Source of the DNA: Culex pipiens pallens
Taxonomy: Eukaryota > Arthropoda > Insecta > Diptera > Culicidae
NCBI RefSeq assembly: GCF_016801865.2
Contig: NC_068938.1
Location: 22,502,873-22,566,872 of the forward strand
Length of the DNA: 64,000 bases
Direction of reading: 5' to 3'
Positions 10,411 to 21,900 of this stretch are shown here, one piece after another; position 1 is the stretch's first letter; every line of letters begins with the position of its first letter. The position numbers were made by a program, and so were the translations under genes. Below the pieces are notes generated by a model. It did not search any database, was not told the DNA's origin, and was given only the letters and a program-made list of their open reading frames with translations.

Positions 10411-10915
10411 TCAAGAATTGTGTTTCGCGTTTGGAAATGTCAATGTCAAAATAATTTCGCGGTTGTGAGTTCGTGTTCCGTGGTGCTGCTGTTAATTTCG
10501 GAATTGTGGCAAGTGGCAAGGTAAGTTTTGTACCGGGAACCGGCCGGGAGTTGATTTTGCGTGCCAAGGTAAACGGAACCCGGAGATTCTAAATTATAGT
10601 AAGTGTGGCTCGTGTGCTTGAGGAAGAGGAGGAGGAGGACGGAACTTTCAACTCCCGGCAAACTCCCGGCGCGATTAAAAAGGCCGCCTCTTCCCTCTCG
10701 TGCTCTGGAGGACGGATGTTTGCAGAAGTGCTCGAAAGGGGATGTAAGTATAAACGGACCCAACCGGAGGGGTTGTGCGACCCTGCGGGAAAGATGCTGG
10801 AGGCGAATGAAAAATTGTATCCAGTTGGAGTTTTTGTGATTTGGTTGGGCGTTGCGGGTGTTCGCCTGTGCGTGTGTGTGTGTGCGTGCTCGTGTGTGTA
10901 TGAGAGACTGAGAGT
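10411..10915. other. GC-richer unique block inside the TIR element, possibly captured host sequence
   Basis: Its composition differs sharply from the rest of the element. It contains AAGGTAAGTTTT (a good donor), GATGTAAGTATA (another donor-like site) and a block resembling an untranslated first exon. No long credible ORF. It may be a copied piece of a host gene's 5' end. The source is unknown. Confidence 0.35.
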
Positions 10916-11057
10916 GGGAGATTGAGGGTAGAGGGAGAGAAAGAGAGAGTGAAGAGAGAAAGTGGGATAGAGAGGGGGAGAGAGGGAGAAAGAAAGTGGG
11001 AAAGGGAGAGACAGGGGGAGAGGGAGAGAGAAAGTGGGAAAGGTAGAGAGAAGGTGT

Positions 11058-11115
<58 letters not shown>

Positions 11116-11334
11116 AGAGAAGAGAGAGAAAGTGGGAGAGGGAGAGAGAAAGTGGGAGATGAAGAGGAAGAAAGCAGGAGAGAGAGAGGGAGAGAGAAAA
11201 GAGAGAGGGGGAGAAGAGAGAGAGATAGGGGGAGAAGAGAGAGAGAGATAGGGGGAGAGAAGAGAGAGAGAGATAGGGGGAGAGAAGAGAGAGATAGGGG
11301 GAGAGAAGAGAGAGATAGGGAAAGAGAGTTCAAA
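10916..11334. repeat. GA-rich microsatellite
   Basis: About 420 bp of GA, GGGAGA and GATAGGGGGAGA type repeats. The - strand open frame that reads as Ser/Leu repeats is an artefact of this run. Confidence 0.9.
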
Positions 11335-11900
11335 TATTAAAATATTAAAAAATTAAAATATTAAAATATTAAAATATTAAAATATTAAAATATTAAAATA
11401 TTAAAATATTAAAATATTAAAATATTAAAATATCAAAATATTAAAGTATCAAAATATTTAAATATTTAAATTTTAAAATATTAAAATATTAAAATTTTAA
11501 AATATTAAAATATTAAAATATTAAAATATTTAAATATTTCAATATTAAAATATTAAAACATTAAAATATTAAAATATTAAAATATTAAAATAGTAAAATA
11601 TTAAAATATTAAAAAAGTAAAATCTTAAAATAGTAAAACATTAAAATATTAAAATATTTAAATATTAAAATATTAAAATATTAAAATATTAAAATATTAA
11701 AATATCAAAATATTAAAATATTAAAATATTAAAATATTAAAATATTAAAATATTAAAATATTAAAATATTAAAATATTAAAATATTAAAATATTAAAATA
11801 TTAAAATATTAAAATATTAAAATATTAAAATATTAAAATATTAAAATATTAAAATATTAAAATATTAAAATATTAAAATATTAAAATATTAAATATTTAA
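11335..11900. repeat. (TATTAAAA)n array
   Basis: An 8-bp unit, TATTAAAA, repeated about 70 times with scattered substitutions in the first half and near-perfect repeats from about 11650 to 11890, suggesting a recent local expansion. Confidence 0.9.
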
Positions 11901-12159
11901 CTATTGAAATATTAAAATACTGAAATATTTAACTATTAAAAATTAAAGCATAAAAAAACCAAAATATTTATAAAAAAGATAAATTTAATATTAAAAATAT
12001 AGATGCATTGAAAAAATTAAATATAATTTAAATTTTAATGTTCATTTTTAGGTGAGAACATTTATGAAATAGTTGTGTTTGATATAAATAAAAATATTAA
12101 TATCATATAAACCATTGTTTTCTTCTGCCTGCATATCTCTTGGATAATACCTAATTTGA

Positions 12160-13320
12160 TCTTTGATTATTCTTAAGTATAAGTAATTTTCGATCCCTCA
12201 CGTTTATAGAAAATACCTCAAATTTAGGTATTTATGCCTAGAAATAAGGAATAAATGGTCCGCCATCTTTGATTATACCTGATTATCAGTAATTTTGGAT
12301 CCCTCACTTTTCCAGAAAATACCTCAAATTTAGATTTTTATACCTAAAAATTTGGAATAATCATGGTCCGCCATCTTTGATTATACCTGAATATCAGTAA
12401 TTTTGGATCCCTCATTTTTTCTGAAAATACCTCAAATTTAGGTATTTATTCCTAAAAATTAGGAATAATAATGGTCCGCCATCTTGGATTACACCTGAAT
12501 GTCAGTAATTTGGGATCCCTCACTTTTCCAGAAAATACCTCAAATTTAGGTATTTATGCCTAGCAATAAGAACTAACCATTGTCCGCCATCTTGGATTAT
12601 ACCTAAATATTAGTAATTTTGGATCCCTCACTTTTTCTGAAAATACCTCAAATTTAGGTATTTATTAATAAAAATTAGGAATAATAATGGTCCGCCATCT
12701 TGGATTATACCTGAATATCAGTAATTTTGGATCCCTCACTTTTCCAGAAAATACCTCAAATTTAGGTATTTATACCTAGAAATAAGGAATAATCATGGTC
12801 CGCCATCTTGGATTATACCTAAATATCAGTAATTTTGGATCCCTCACTTTTCCAGAAAATACCTCAAATTTAGGTATTTATAACTAGAAATTAGGAATAA
12901 TAATGGTCCGCCATCTTGGATTATACCTAAATATTAGTAATTTTGGATCCCTCACTTTTCCAGAAAATACCTCAAATTTAGGTATATATACCTAGAAATA
13001 AGTAATAACCATGGTCCGCCATCTTGGATTATACCTAAATATTAGTAATTTTGGATCTCTCACTTTTTCTGAAAATACCTTAAATTTAGGTATTTATTAA
13101 TAAAAATTAGGAATAATAATGGTCCGCCATCTTGGATTATACCTGAATATCAGTAATTTTGGATCCCTCACTTTTCCAGAAAATACCTCAAATTTAGGTA
13201 TTTATACCTAGAAATAAGGAATAACCATGGTCCGCCATCTTGGATTATACCTAAATATAAGTAATTTTGGTCCCCTCACTTTTCCAGAAAATACCTAAAA
13301 TTAAGGTATTTTGGTTCTAC
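12160..13320. repeat. 108-bp tandem satellite, ten copies
   Basis: The marker TCCGCCATCTT recurs with its CG at 12261, 12369, 12477, 12585, 12693, 12801, 12909, 13017, 13125 and 13233, exactly 108 bp apart each time with no indel. Each unit carries GGATCCCTCAC and ACCTCAAATTTAGGTAT. Units differ by a few bases, and two sub-types seem to alternate (one with AAAAATTAGGAATAATAATG, one with CTAGAAATAAGGAATAA). The TTAGGTAT/CCTAA words match the element's own ends. Confidence 0.92.
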
Positions 13321-13518
13321 AATTATACCTAAAATATAGGAATTCTCGTACTAAAACGCTATTAGTAATTTTATTACTAATAGCCGATTAGTAATAAAAT
13401 AACTTATTGCAGTCAGGTTCGATTATACCTAAAAATTAGGAATTTATACCTAATGTCCGTTTTGCGTGTATGATTTTGTAACTATTTTAACAGTTGGAAT
13501 TTGGTGCACAAAATTTAA

Positions 13519-14050
13519 GAGCGAGTCCACGAGCAAAGCATACCCATCTCGCATCGACCTCACCAATCTGCCTGAAATTTTCAGGGGTTGTTTGTACATA
13601 TAAAACTAGTATCTAGCCAAAATATGAGCACTCTAGGTCAACGGGAAGTGGGGCAAATCGGGACACAAAGTTTGAAGGTTCAAAAACGTAAAAAATCTTA
13701 AAAAGGCTATAACTTAGGCAAAATTCAATTTAAGTTCAAAATTCAAAATGCATCTTAAAGGGCTTCAAAAATGCAACAAAATGTAGGATAGAGCATTCCA
13801 ATTGGTTAATTCTAAAGGGAGTTATTGGCATTTTAGTGAAAAAATAGCATAATTTTCAAACTCAAATAAAAAAGTGTTCCATCCAAACTTTGTGTCCCGA
13901 TTTGCCCCACTTCCCGTTGACCTAGAGTGCTCATATTTTGGCCAGATGCTAGTTTTATATGTACAAACAACCCCTGAAAATTTCAGGCAGATTGGTGAGG
14001 TCCAAACGACGTCCCATACAAAGGGGTATGCCCTGTTCGTGGACTCGCTC
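13519..14050. mobile_element. Foldback MITE (short form), TTAA flanks
   Basis: The ends are GAGCGAGTCCACGA and its complement, with TTAA directly outside (13515-13518, 14051-14054). The arms are about 155 bp (to about 13671 and from about 13885). A longer relative is at 26171-27554. It lies in the tgo 3' UTR, where it would form a stable hairpin in the mRNA. Confidence 0.85.
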
Positions 14051-17000
14051 TTAAATTCGAAAATCGACAAGTGTGGCAAATCATTGTGTTCAGTTCCAAG
14101 CGAAGCTAAAAACGCCCTTTTCTGTTAGAAACGCGCACACGTTTTATTATCGCATAAGTTTAAACCGTATTTTTTGTTTCGAATAAGTTGTGTTTACCAC
14201 TAGGAACCAGCAACAGATGTGCCCATGTTTAATAGACGAAATTATCAAAAAGATGAATGAAAGCAATTTTTATAGCTCGCAAAACGCACCCCCGATTATT
14301 TCATAATTGAGTTTCCTTTACCCCCTAAGCGCTAGGTACAACAAACAAACGAGTCAGTTTCTTGCTAGAAGAAATCGCAATAAGAGCAATGGGAGTGGAA
14401 CGAATTGACTAAAGAATCACAAAATGCTTCAACTGCGTGTGAATAAATTCTGTATAAAAAGAAAACTCATTTTTTCATAAAGCAACACAAAACTATATCA
14501 TTGAACAAATTATAACAACAGAGACAAAAAGAAATCAACTTTCGGGAAGTGAAACAAACAGCATTCGTTATTTAAAATTTAAGAAATTATTAATCTATAA
14601 GCTGATGGAAGTGAGAGGACAAGAGGAAAGCAAACAGAATCGCTAGAAACTAAACGCTGTATCGTGTAAGCTAAATTTAATTTGAACGACTAGTAAAGTG
14701 TAACTGAAATGAGGGCAAATGAACGAGAGTGAAGCAGGGCGTTTGATTTGGACCCCCCCAACTTTAACTTAATTTAGTTTAAACAAATTTCGAGAAACGC
14801 CGAATGATTCCTACCATTTTCTTCTTCGTGTTGCTCGTAAACTAGTTTTAACTTAATCTTCCTCCTTAAACTTCATGAACGCAACAACGACGCCATCTGT
14901 TTTAAACTATTATTATTATTATTTCCACCAACAATCTATAAATTAAATGTGTAAAAAAAATGTGTATTTAAAGCAAAGCCAAGCACAACATCATTACAAC
15001 TTCTAGCAATGTTTCCAAACTGAGACGAATCGCGTTCATATTCATGACAAGTCAGCAAAACAACTAGTTATGTGTAAGCCGTGTAAAGCAGAGAGCATTT
15101 AGTTTAGCAGCAGCGCAAAACACGAATAATTTATTTGTAAAGTAGATAAATTGACCACTAATTTTGTAAGCCACACACACACACACACACACATTGAAAC
15201 ACACAGCGCAAGCCCAAACCAGCCAAACCGTTGGTTACTTCCTAATAGAACATATTAATTTTTCCGATAAATAAAAAGAAAAAAAGCAATTTGATGTCTT
15301 CAGTAACGAGAAGTGGGATTTATTTTGTTTTCCAACCCGCGATAGAGAGCAACCGCACTTTGAGGCAGACTTCGAAACTTCCTACGAAAATTGAAAATCG
15401 AAGCAAAATCGAGTTTGGCTTGAACACGGGGGCTAGAAAGAGAGAGAGAGAGAAAAGTTGGTGCGAGAACAGAGTGAACGCGAACGCATTGTGAGAAAAA
15501 AGAGTAGTAATGAGTAGTGGAAAGGGAGAAGAAAAAAAAAAGATGAAGAAAAGAAAAAAACAATTAGCTATCCATTTGTATAAAAGAAAGAAGATTGTAT
15601 AATCGAAAATGTACTCTTTTTGAACTATGGTGGAGAGACAGAGGAAGAAAAAAAATATCAGAAATAAAACGATATGACGTTTAATAAAAATAAGCCGTTT
15701 TGTGTTTTCAATCAGCGCTGAAAATATCCGAAATTTGATCCAACAACCAACATAGAGTAAAAACTATGAGCCTTAAAAAGCTAATTCAAATCAAGTTTTA
15801 ATTAAACTAGATAAAATAATGCTTAAACTTTCATAAACTAGCCATCTTTTTTGAAATTCAAGAGTTAACAATATTTGAAGATTAAAAATTACTTGCACAG
15901 TCCAGACTTGATTATCCGAAGCCTCGATTATCCTGTTAAATAATAGAATGCATTTATTCTATATTTCGTCACCGCCATATTGGTAGCTAAGGGGTCATAC
16001 TTTAGCTCGTCAATAAAAAACAACGGAAAAAAATCGTGATTCGATTATCCGAAGTGAAAATTTTCCGAGGCCTGCGGATAATCGAGTCTGGGCTGTATTG
16101 AGAAATATTTTTAATCAAAATTGTAAACAACTTGTATAAACATATAAATTAATTATTATTTACTTTACTTTCCCATTTTAAAGTTGCTTTATTCTAAGCA
16201 TTTTATTTCAAATTTTGGTCCCCCCCCTCCTCCCACTTCAAAATCTCCCCAAAAATCAGGAAGCAAAAAAAAAAATGATTGCTGAAAATTACTAAAAGCT
16301 GACTAATTTGGAGTTGTTATACTCCAATTTGGCGATTAAATAAAAAATACTAATTCATTTTTTTAATTATTGATTGTACAATGCAGTGTTGCAAAAGAGT
16401 GATAGAAAAGCTATCAATAGATTATCTCTGCACCAAAAATATCCGAGAGTATAGCGGCCGTCACTATAGCTTGTGAGATCTCTTCTTGTGTCTCGTGATT
16501 CCCAGCGATGTCATTCTCTCTCTCTATCACTCCTTCCCTTTTCCTCGACTATGCGCTCTCACCGCTGAGTCTCTCAATCTCTCCGAAAACTGCAATGAGA
16601 GAACGCGAGATGGCGATTAGGAGCCGACCACGCATGACGCCCCTTCAAACTGCGTTTGCAAAATTGGTTTTGTGGCGGCTTTTGTGGGTAAACGCTGTTG
16701 CGGTAGGATGATCGTGGAAGCGAGAATGAGAGAGAAAAGGAAAATGTCAATCGCGAGTGGGTAAACACGAAAACGTGTTCGGCTATATTCGGCGCTGAGA
16801 GTTTTAATGAAGAGAGAATAGCAGTTGTATTTGAGGCATTTGAAGAGCTTCGAATAAAAACATCGGATAATCAAGGCTAAACTGTATTATTGCTTAAAAA
16901 ATCAGACTTTAATTTGTTTTAATTGTTCGATTCATTTTCAGCTAAAAATCATTTTCAAAATAAGTTTTAAAAACATTTTCAAAATGTTGAGGTCCCCCTC

Positions 17001-17504
17001 CTAATTTTTTAAATCAATTTAGCTAAAAAAATATAATTTGTAATGGAAAACTACAATCGATTGTAAACTTTTTAAAATTTAATTTGAACTTAAATTGCAA
17101 ATTAAATTTAGTTTTAACGAATAAAGCATTTTTTGATACTTGAATTTTACAAAATTTGAGAGTTAAGCTTAAAATTTTAAATTTTGTTTTTCACGGCTAT
17201 TTTTTCTTTCAAAGCAGAGGTGGGCAAGGAAAAAAACAATATTAATTTTATGATGAAGTGGTAGCAGATGACCCCCATTCAATTTTAATTCGATCTAATG
17301 GTTTTGATACCTCGCTTTCTTTTTCAAACGGTACATAAAAAAAGCTGGTAATTTAGATATCATACGAGACATATGTATTTCGAAAAATGTGTCTTCGTGC
17401 ATGTGAGCTCATTGAGTATTTATGTTTTCTCGTATGTTTTGTCGAAAAAATACGTTTTATCAACATTTTTTTTTTACTTTTTTTATGTTGAAGCAATAGG
17501 GGGA

Positions 17505-17757
17505 AGTGGGGCAAGACGACCACATAGGAACAAGAAAAAAATTGCCTATGTGTGTGTGTGCATGGTGTCATGGGCAATTCAAGCAAAACATTGTAATAAG
17601 ACCGAAGCCGAAGTGTAAACAAAGAGTCCTGCTCACGTCAGTTGATGTTTACATTAGGAACGAGCAGGATAGACTCTTTGTTTACACTTCGGCTTCGGCC
17701 CTTTTACAGTGTTTCGCTTGAATTGTTCCTCATGCTCCATATGGTCACCTTGCCCCA
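17505..17757. repeat. Foldback repeat centred near 17640
   Basis: The arms share GTGGGGCAAG, GCAATTCAAGC and GACCGAAGCCGAAGTGTAAA with their inverted copies (for example TTTACACTTCGGCTTCGG at 17680-17697). Half of it recurs at about 30865-31020. There is no coding content. Confidence 0.7.
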
Positions 17758-18054
17758 CTTTCACCTACTTGCAAACAACTTGCATATGCTTTCTTTATTG
17801 AATCGAATGATGTTTAATTCTTATGTTTAAAAAAAAATATTGCTTAGGCCGTTGAAAATATTTTTCAAAGTTTAAATCTATGGAAATCTTCCGAAATGTT
17901 GATTGAAACTGATTGTTGACACATTTATTTACTGCATTTTACCAAAGATATAATAAAATTATTTGGTTAAAATACAAGAATTTTGTAAATCTAAATAACA
18001 ACGTTTTAGTCGAGGTTTTAGTATAACTTTGGTTAGGTAATTAAAGTTTAAACC

Positions 18055-18125
18055 GGCTCCGTGGCTGATTGGTTACGACTTCTGTCTCCCAAGCAGAAGG
18101 TTCAGGGATCAATTTTCTAAGATCT
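18055..18125 (+). repeat. tRNA-like SINE head
   Basis: GGCTCCGTGGCTGATTGGTT acts as a box A region and GGTTCAGGGATCAA (18099-18112) as box B, with tRNA-like spacing. The acceptor stem does not close, so a working tRNA is unlikely. It is probably a tRNA-derived SINE fragment. Confidence 0.5.
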
Positions 18126-18182
18126 TTCTAATTTTCTAAGGAATTTGCTGTGAAATCGTACCTACCTCACTTAGCCCATAGC

Positions 18183-18931
18183 GAAATCAACGGTCCGTTC
18201 AAAAACGCTCACAGTTACAGTCCACACAAGCGATCCACTCCGTTTAATCCCGCCCACAACGTCAACCAACTTGATGGGGAGGGTGAATGAGAAAGCAGGG
18301 AGCAGGGGGTGGAGCAAACGTCAAACGAGCACCGGGCCTTAGCAGCTCTCTCTCTCTCTCTCTTTCACTCTCGTACAACAACACGTTTGACGCCACAATT
18401 TTGTTTGCCAAATTCAATGATAAGGACGACATTTTTTTCTGTCTAACTCTCGCACTCTCGTCATCTCACGTTTGGTGGACTGTGCATAATATAATACAGG
18501 CTACGAGGAAGGGGGTAGAGTGGGAGGAAAAGTGCTTCTTATCTCGACCGACACACACACGGTAGCGGAGAGTAAACGGATCGATTTGTTCCATATTACC
18601 AATTATAAGATATTGCTCAGGTGGAAACTGAACCAAAAGATTGCGTTGTTTTCTAGACTTGTTACAAATTAAGTACTGTTAGTTCGTCAAGTTGAGTTTT
18701 AAGCTTTAAGTTTTGAAAATTAGTTGTTAGGTAAATATTAGGTTAAAAGTCGTGTTTCCAGTTCCAAGTGATTAGTACCTTGATTTATGTTTGTGGGGAT
18801 TAATCTACATTTGCAAGGAGATAAAAACCTGTGACAATTCACGAGAACACGTATACGTGTAAGACGACCATTGGACCCAGCGCAATCATTTTCCAATTGC
18901 TCAATATCCGCCGAAAACGAATCCAGAAAAA
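18183..18931 (+). promoter_or_regulatory. Promoter and 5' UTR region of the GILT-like gene
   Basis: A unique stretch with CT runs (18344-18366), followed by AT-rich 5'-leader-like sequence up to the start codon at 18932 (context gaaaaaATGT). The TSS cannot be fixed; no strong TATA/Inr pair was seen. Confidence 0.3.
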
Positions 18932-21900
18932 ATGTTCCAGAAACGATTGATGCGGATAGTTTACCTAGTTCTATTCATAATCATGTTGATATTGCTCTAC
19001 AAGGGCTTCACCAATGATCCACAGCAGAAGGCGCTCCAGGTAATAATTCCACACCTCATTATTTTCCTAAATTACAATTCAATGCAAAAATCCACCCTCC
19101 ACCCAGGACAATATGCCACAGCCCGCGTCGGACGCCCCCGTGTACGTGATGGTATTCTACGAAGCCCAGTGTCCGGACTCGAAGAACTTTGTCATCAAGC
19201 AGCTGCAGCCGGCCTACACCAGGGCACCGAGCCTGATCGAGATCCAGTTTGTGCCGTACGGGAAGGCGACGGTGAGTGGATGTTTTTTTTTTCTTGTTGA
19301 AAATCTTCGACAATTTATTGGATTTTTTTATTTATCTTTCTCAACCACGGATTCTAAAAGATTGATGAGATTCTATTCTTATTACAAAATGTATTTGATG
19401 TTTTGTTTCTCAATGTTGTGGGTTTTATCTGAACCATTTTGATAATTTTTATAAAAAAAATCGATTTATTAGAAATTAATAACAAAAAAACTTCACAAAT
19501 ACAATATTTCAAGACAGATTTATTAAGAAATAGAAAAGATCGATCAGGCTTTTGCTCTTTTTACTGTTTATTACTATTTATGAAACTAGTAATAGCCTCA
19601 GAAAAGTATTTGATTTAAATGATCAATTGGATTAAATTTATGATTTAGTACGCCGTTTTCATGTCCACTTGAAAGTGATTTATTTGGTTGAAAATGAAGT
19701 TGTCTTTTCCTGTAGAAAAGTAATTCTTTAAATTTTCGGGTTTTTTTTATGGTTTTAATTATGTATTTTTTATATTCAAATAAAAAATGTATTCAATTCA
19801 ATTCAATTAGTGTTTATTAGAATTAAACAGTTCTGCTCAAGGTTGTTACAACTGCAATTCAGAGATTTGGAGAACCTTTTAACTGAGATTAATTCATGAG
19901 CATTTACAGGGAGGGTACATGTTTCTAAATTTAGATTTTGCTAGCAGCGTGCTCTTTTAGGGAAAATAAATTCTGAGAAAAAAAACTCTAAAATACATAA
20001 TTAAAACCATACAAAACGCGAAATTCTGATAAGGATTGATTTGGACAGGGATGCCATATGATTTTTTTTAAATGTCTGTAAAAAGTCTCTGTGTGTTTTG
20101 TCTAAAATTAAAATAAATCAATTTACAGTCATAGAAATCCATCAGAAATAGCGAGTTTAAGCATGTGAAGACTAACGAAACAAGTTCCGGTTGATATTTT
20201 TACAAAATATTGATTTAATGATTTTTTTAAAGTTTGTGCACCTAAAAAAATCGTGCTTTCCATTTCATTAGGGTTAACCTATTCTTTTATCAAACCTTGA
20301 AAGAAAAACCAAACTAATTCTCTCAGCTACTCGAACAAATTTTTGTAAAGAAGTAATTTTTCTTCATACAATATTTCAAAATTGCATATAACTGACGTCC
20401 AATTAAAAATCAGACAATAGTCAAAAATAAATATGAAAAAAGATCATCGTGGGCTCAGTAAATACAAAGAGCAATAAAAAATATTGTTTTTAGTTCTTGA
20501 AGAAATTGATTTTAAACTACTCTTAAAATTATTACGAAAAAATGCTGTAACATTCATTAAAATCAATTGCAGATGTCTTGTTGATAAACAGTAGGGTGAC
20601 AATAAAAAATCTACCTCAGGGTTACCCCCTGATTCGATTCCTAAGGCAAAAATAAGTAACTGTGAACATATTGAGCGAAATCGGTTTAGGTTAATGGTCG
20701 CTATAGATCGTTAAAGTTGGTGAAAAACAATATTTCATACAAAAACGTCTTCTTTGAATCGCTAATAACTCGTCAGGGTTAACTTGGATCGTTTTGCAGT
20801 CTTCGACAAAGTTGTTTGTCATAAAATTTACGCACACTTGACAATGATCCGACACAATTTGGAATTTTGATTTTTTTTCTTTTCCTCATACTTTTTTGCG
20901 GTTTTTTCCATTCAAACTTCAACGATAAAAAGCGACCCTTCTACCTTAACCGGTTTGGCTTAAAGTTCGCACAGTTATACTTATTTCTGGAGTTTTTTTG
21001 GAAAAGGTCCAATAAACCAAATTTTCAGTTTTTGCTTTTTGGGTGTTTCTGAAACCGCCTTGAGTCAGGGGTTTTGAAAAACACCCAAAAAGCAAAAATT
21101 GAAAATTTGGTTTATTGGACCTTTCCAAAAAAACTCCAGATTTTTACCTAAAGAATCGATTTAGGGTTTCCACAATTTTATTTTGTTCTTGTCACCCTAA
21201 TGAACATTTGAAATCAGAAAACCCAATCCGTGAAAAATGTGCTTTTATTATCAAATTACCCATTTTTTTTGTGGCAAAAAAATATTTGTAAAGACCTTAA
21301 AATTTTTAATACGGAGCGGATTCGATAATTCGATTTTTTTTCATAAAATTATTTTTACTAGGTCCTTTTCGGTAATAATTCGAATTTTGCTACTTCGAAT
21401 ATCCACTAATTCGAACGCATTTGAATTGAAAAGCACTCAAACATCAAAACTGAGTTGTCAAACGAATGTTTACTTTTTGACCCCATTGTTCGTGATTTTG
21501 TGCTTTTGACAGCTGTCAGTCGTTCCAATTAGCGAATTTGGATTCACAAATTCGAAGGCAGTTCCATTCGAATTAACGAATCCGCTCTTTACATGTTCTG
21601 TACTCTGGAGACAAGACTGTGAGCAAGAGAGCAACTCTCTCGACTCCAAATTCTGCTTCGTGTGCTTCACGCTAGGGCATCTCCAGCGCTGGGGTGCAAA
21701 TCAAATTTGCACCCGGCTCATGAATACCGAGATCAAATTTGCCACCTAGAAAAAACTCCGTCATCACCACCGCTAGGGTAGCAAATTTGCCACCGAAACA
21801 AGCCCACCGCGGGGGGCAAATATGGGGTTTCATCATTTTTTGCTCTCGTTTACCTTCAAAATCAATAATTATGTGTTGATTCATGCCTAGAAATGCTAAA

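Larger units (their letters stand above)
10238..13468. mobile_element. 3.2-kb element with perfect 40-bp terminal inverted repeats, TA flanks and internal satellite
   Basis: 10238-10277 and 13429-13468 are perfect inverted copies (40/40) that start CACGCAAAACGGACATTAGG. TA lies directly outside each end (10236-10237 and 13469-13470), fitting Tc1/mariner-type insertion. Inside, in order: short TTAGGTATA-type palindromes, a GC-richer unique block (10411-10915), a GA-rich run, a TATTAAAA array, a short unique stretch, ten 108-bp repeats, and a small perfect hairpin (about 13350-13376). There is no transposase-like ORF; long ORFs here come from the GA run. It is a non-autonomous element that gathered repeats, within the tgo 3' UTR. 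Confidence 0.85.
9792..15688 (+). other. tgo: tgo 3' UTR, expanded by two inserted elements
   Basis: No coding sequence is seen beyond the extension. AATAAA signals occur at 14442, 15270, 15663 and 15683; the last is followed by a GT-rich stretch and could be the far 3' end. Two elements (10238-13468 and 13519-14050) make up about 3.8 kb of it. Element-borne AATAAA copies (for example 12087-12092) could cause early polyadenylation. A (CA)n run lies at about 15174-15193. The real transcript end cannot be fixed from sequence alone. Confidence 0.5.
15689..18182. other. Intergenic region between tgo and GILT
   Basis: No gene is seen. 15897-16883 is bounded by ACAGTCCAGACTTGATTATC and a diverged inverted copy (CGGATAATCAAGGCTAAACTGTA), with a further inverted end at 16074-16095 (CGGATAATCGAGTCTGGGCT). 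This looks like nested pogo/Tigger-like debris; similar pieces occur at 25352-25403 and 35270-35345. About 16500-16800 has CT-rich runs. The rest is AT-rich without clear features. Confidence 0.5.

Noticed and set aside
10446..11333. 295-codon - strand ORF rich in Ser and Leu
   Set aside because: It is the translation of the GA/CT microsatellite; no stops arise because the repeat lacks them.
12160..13320. CRISPR-like regular repeats
   Set aside because: The repeats are contiguous 108-bp units without unique spacers, in a eukaryotic genome.
18055..18125. Functional tRNA gene
   Set aside because: Box A and B words are present but the stems do not close; the same holds for 34069-34140 and 59578-59650.
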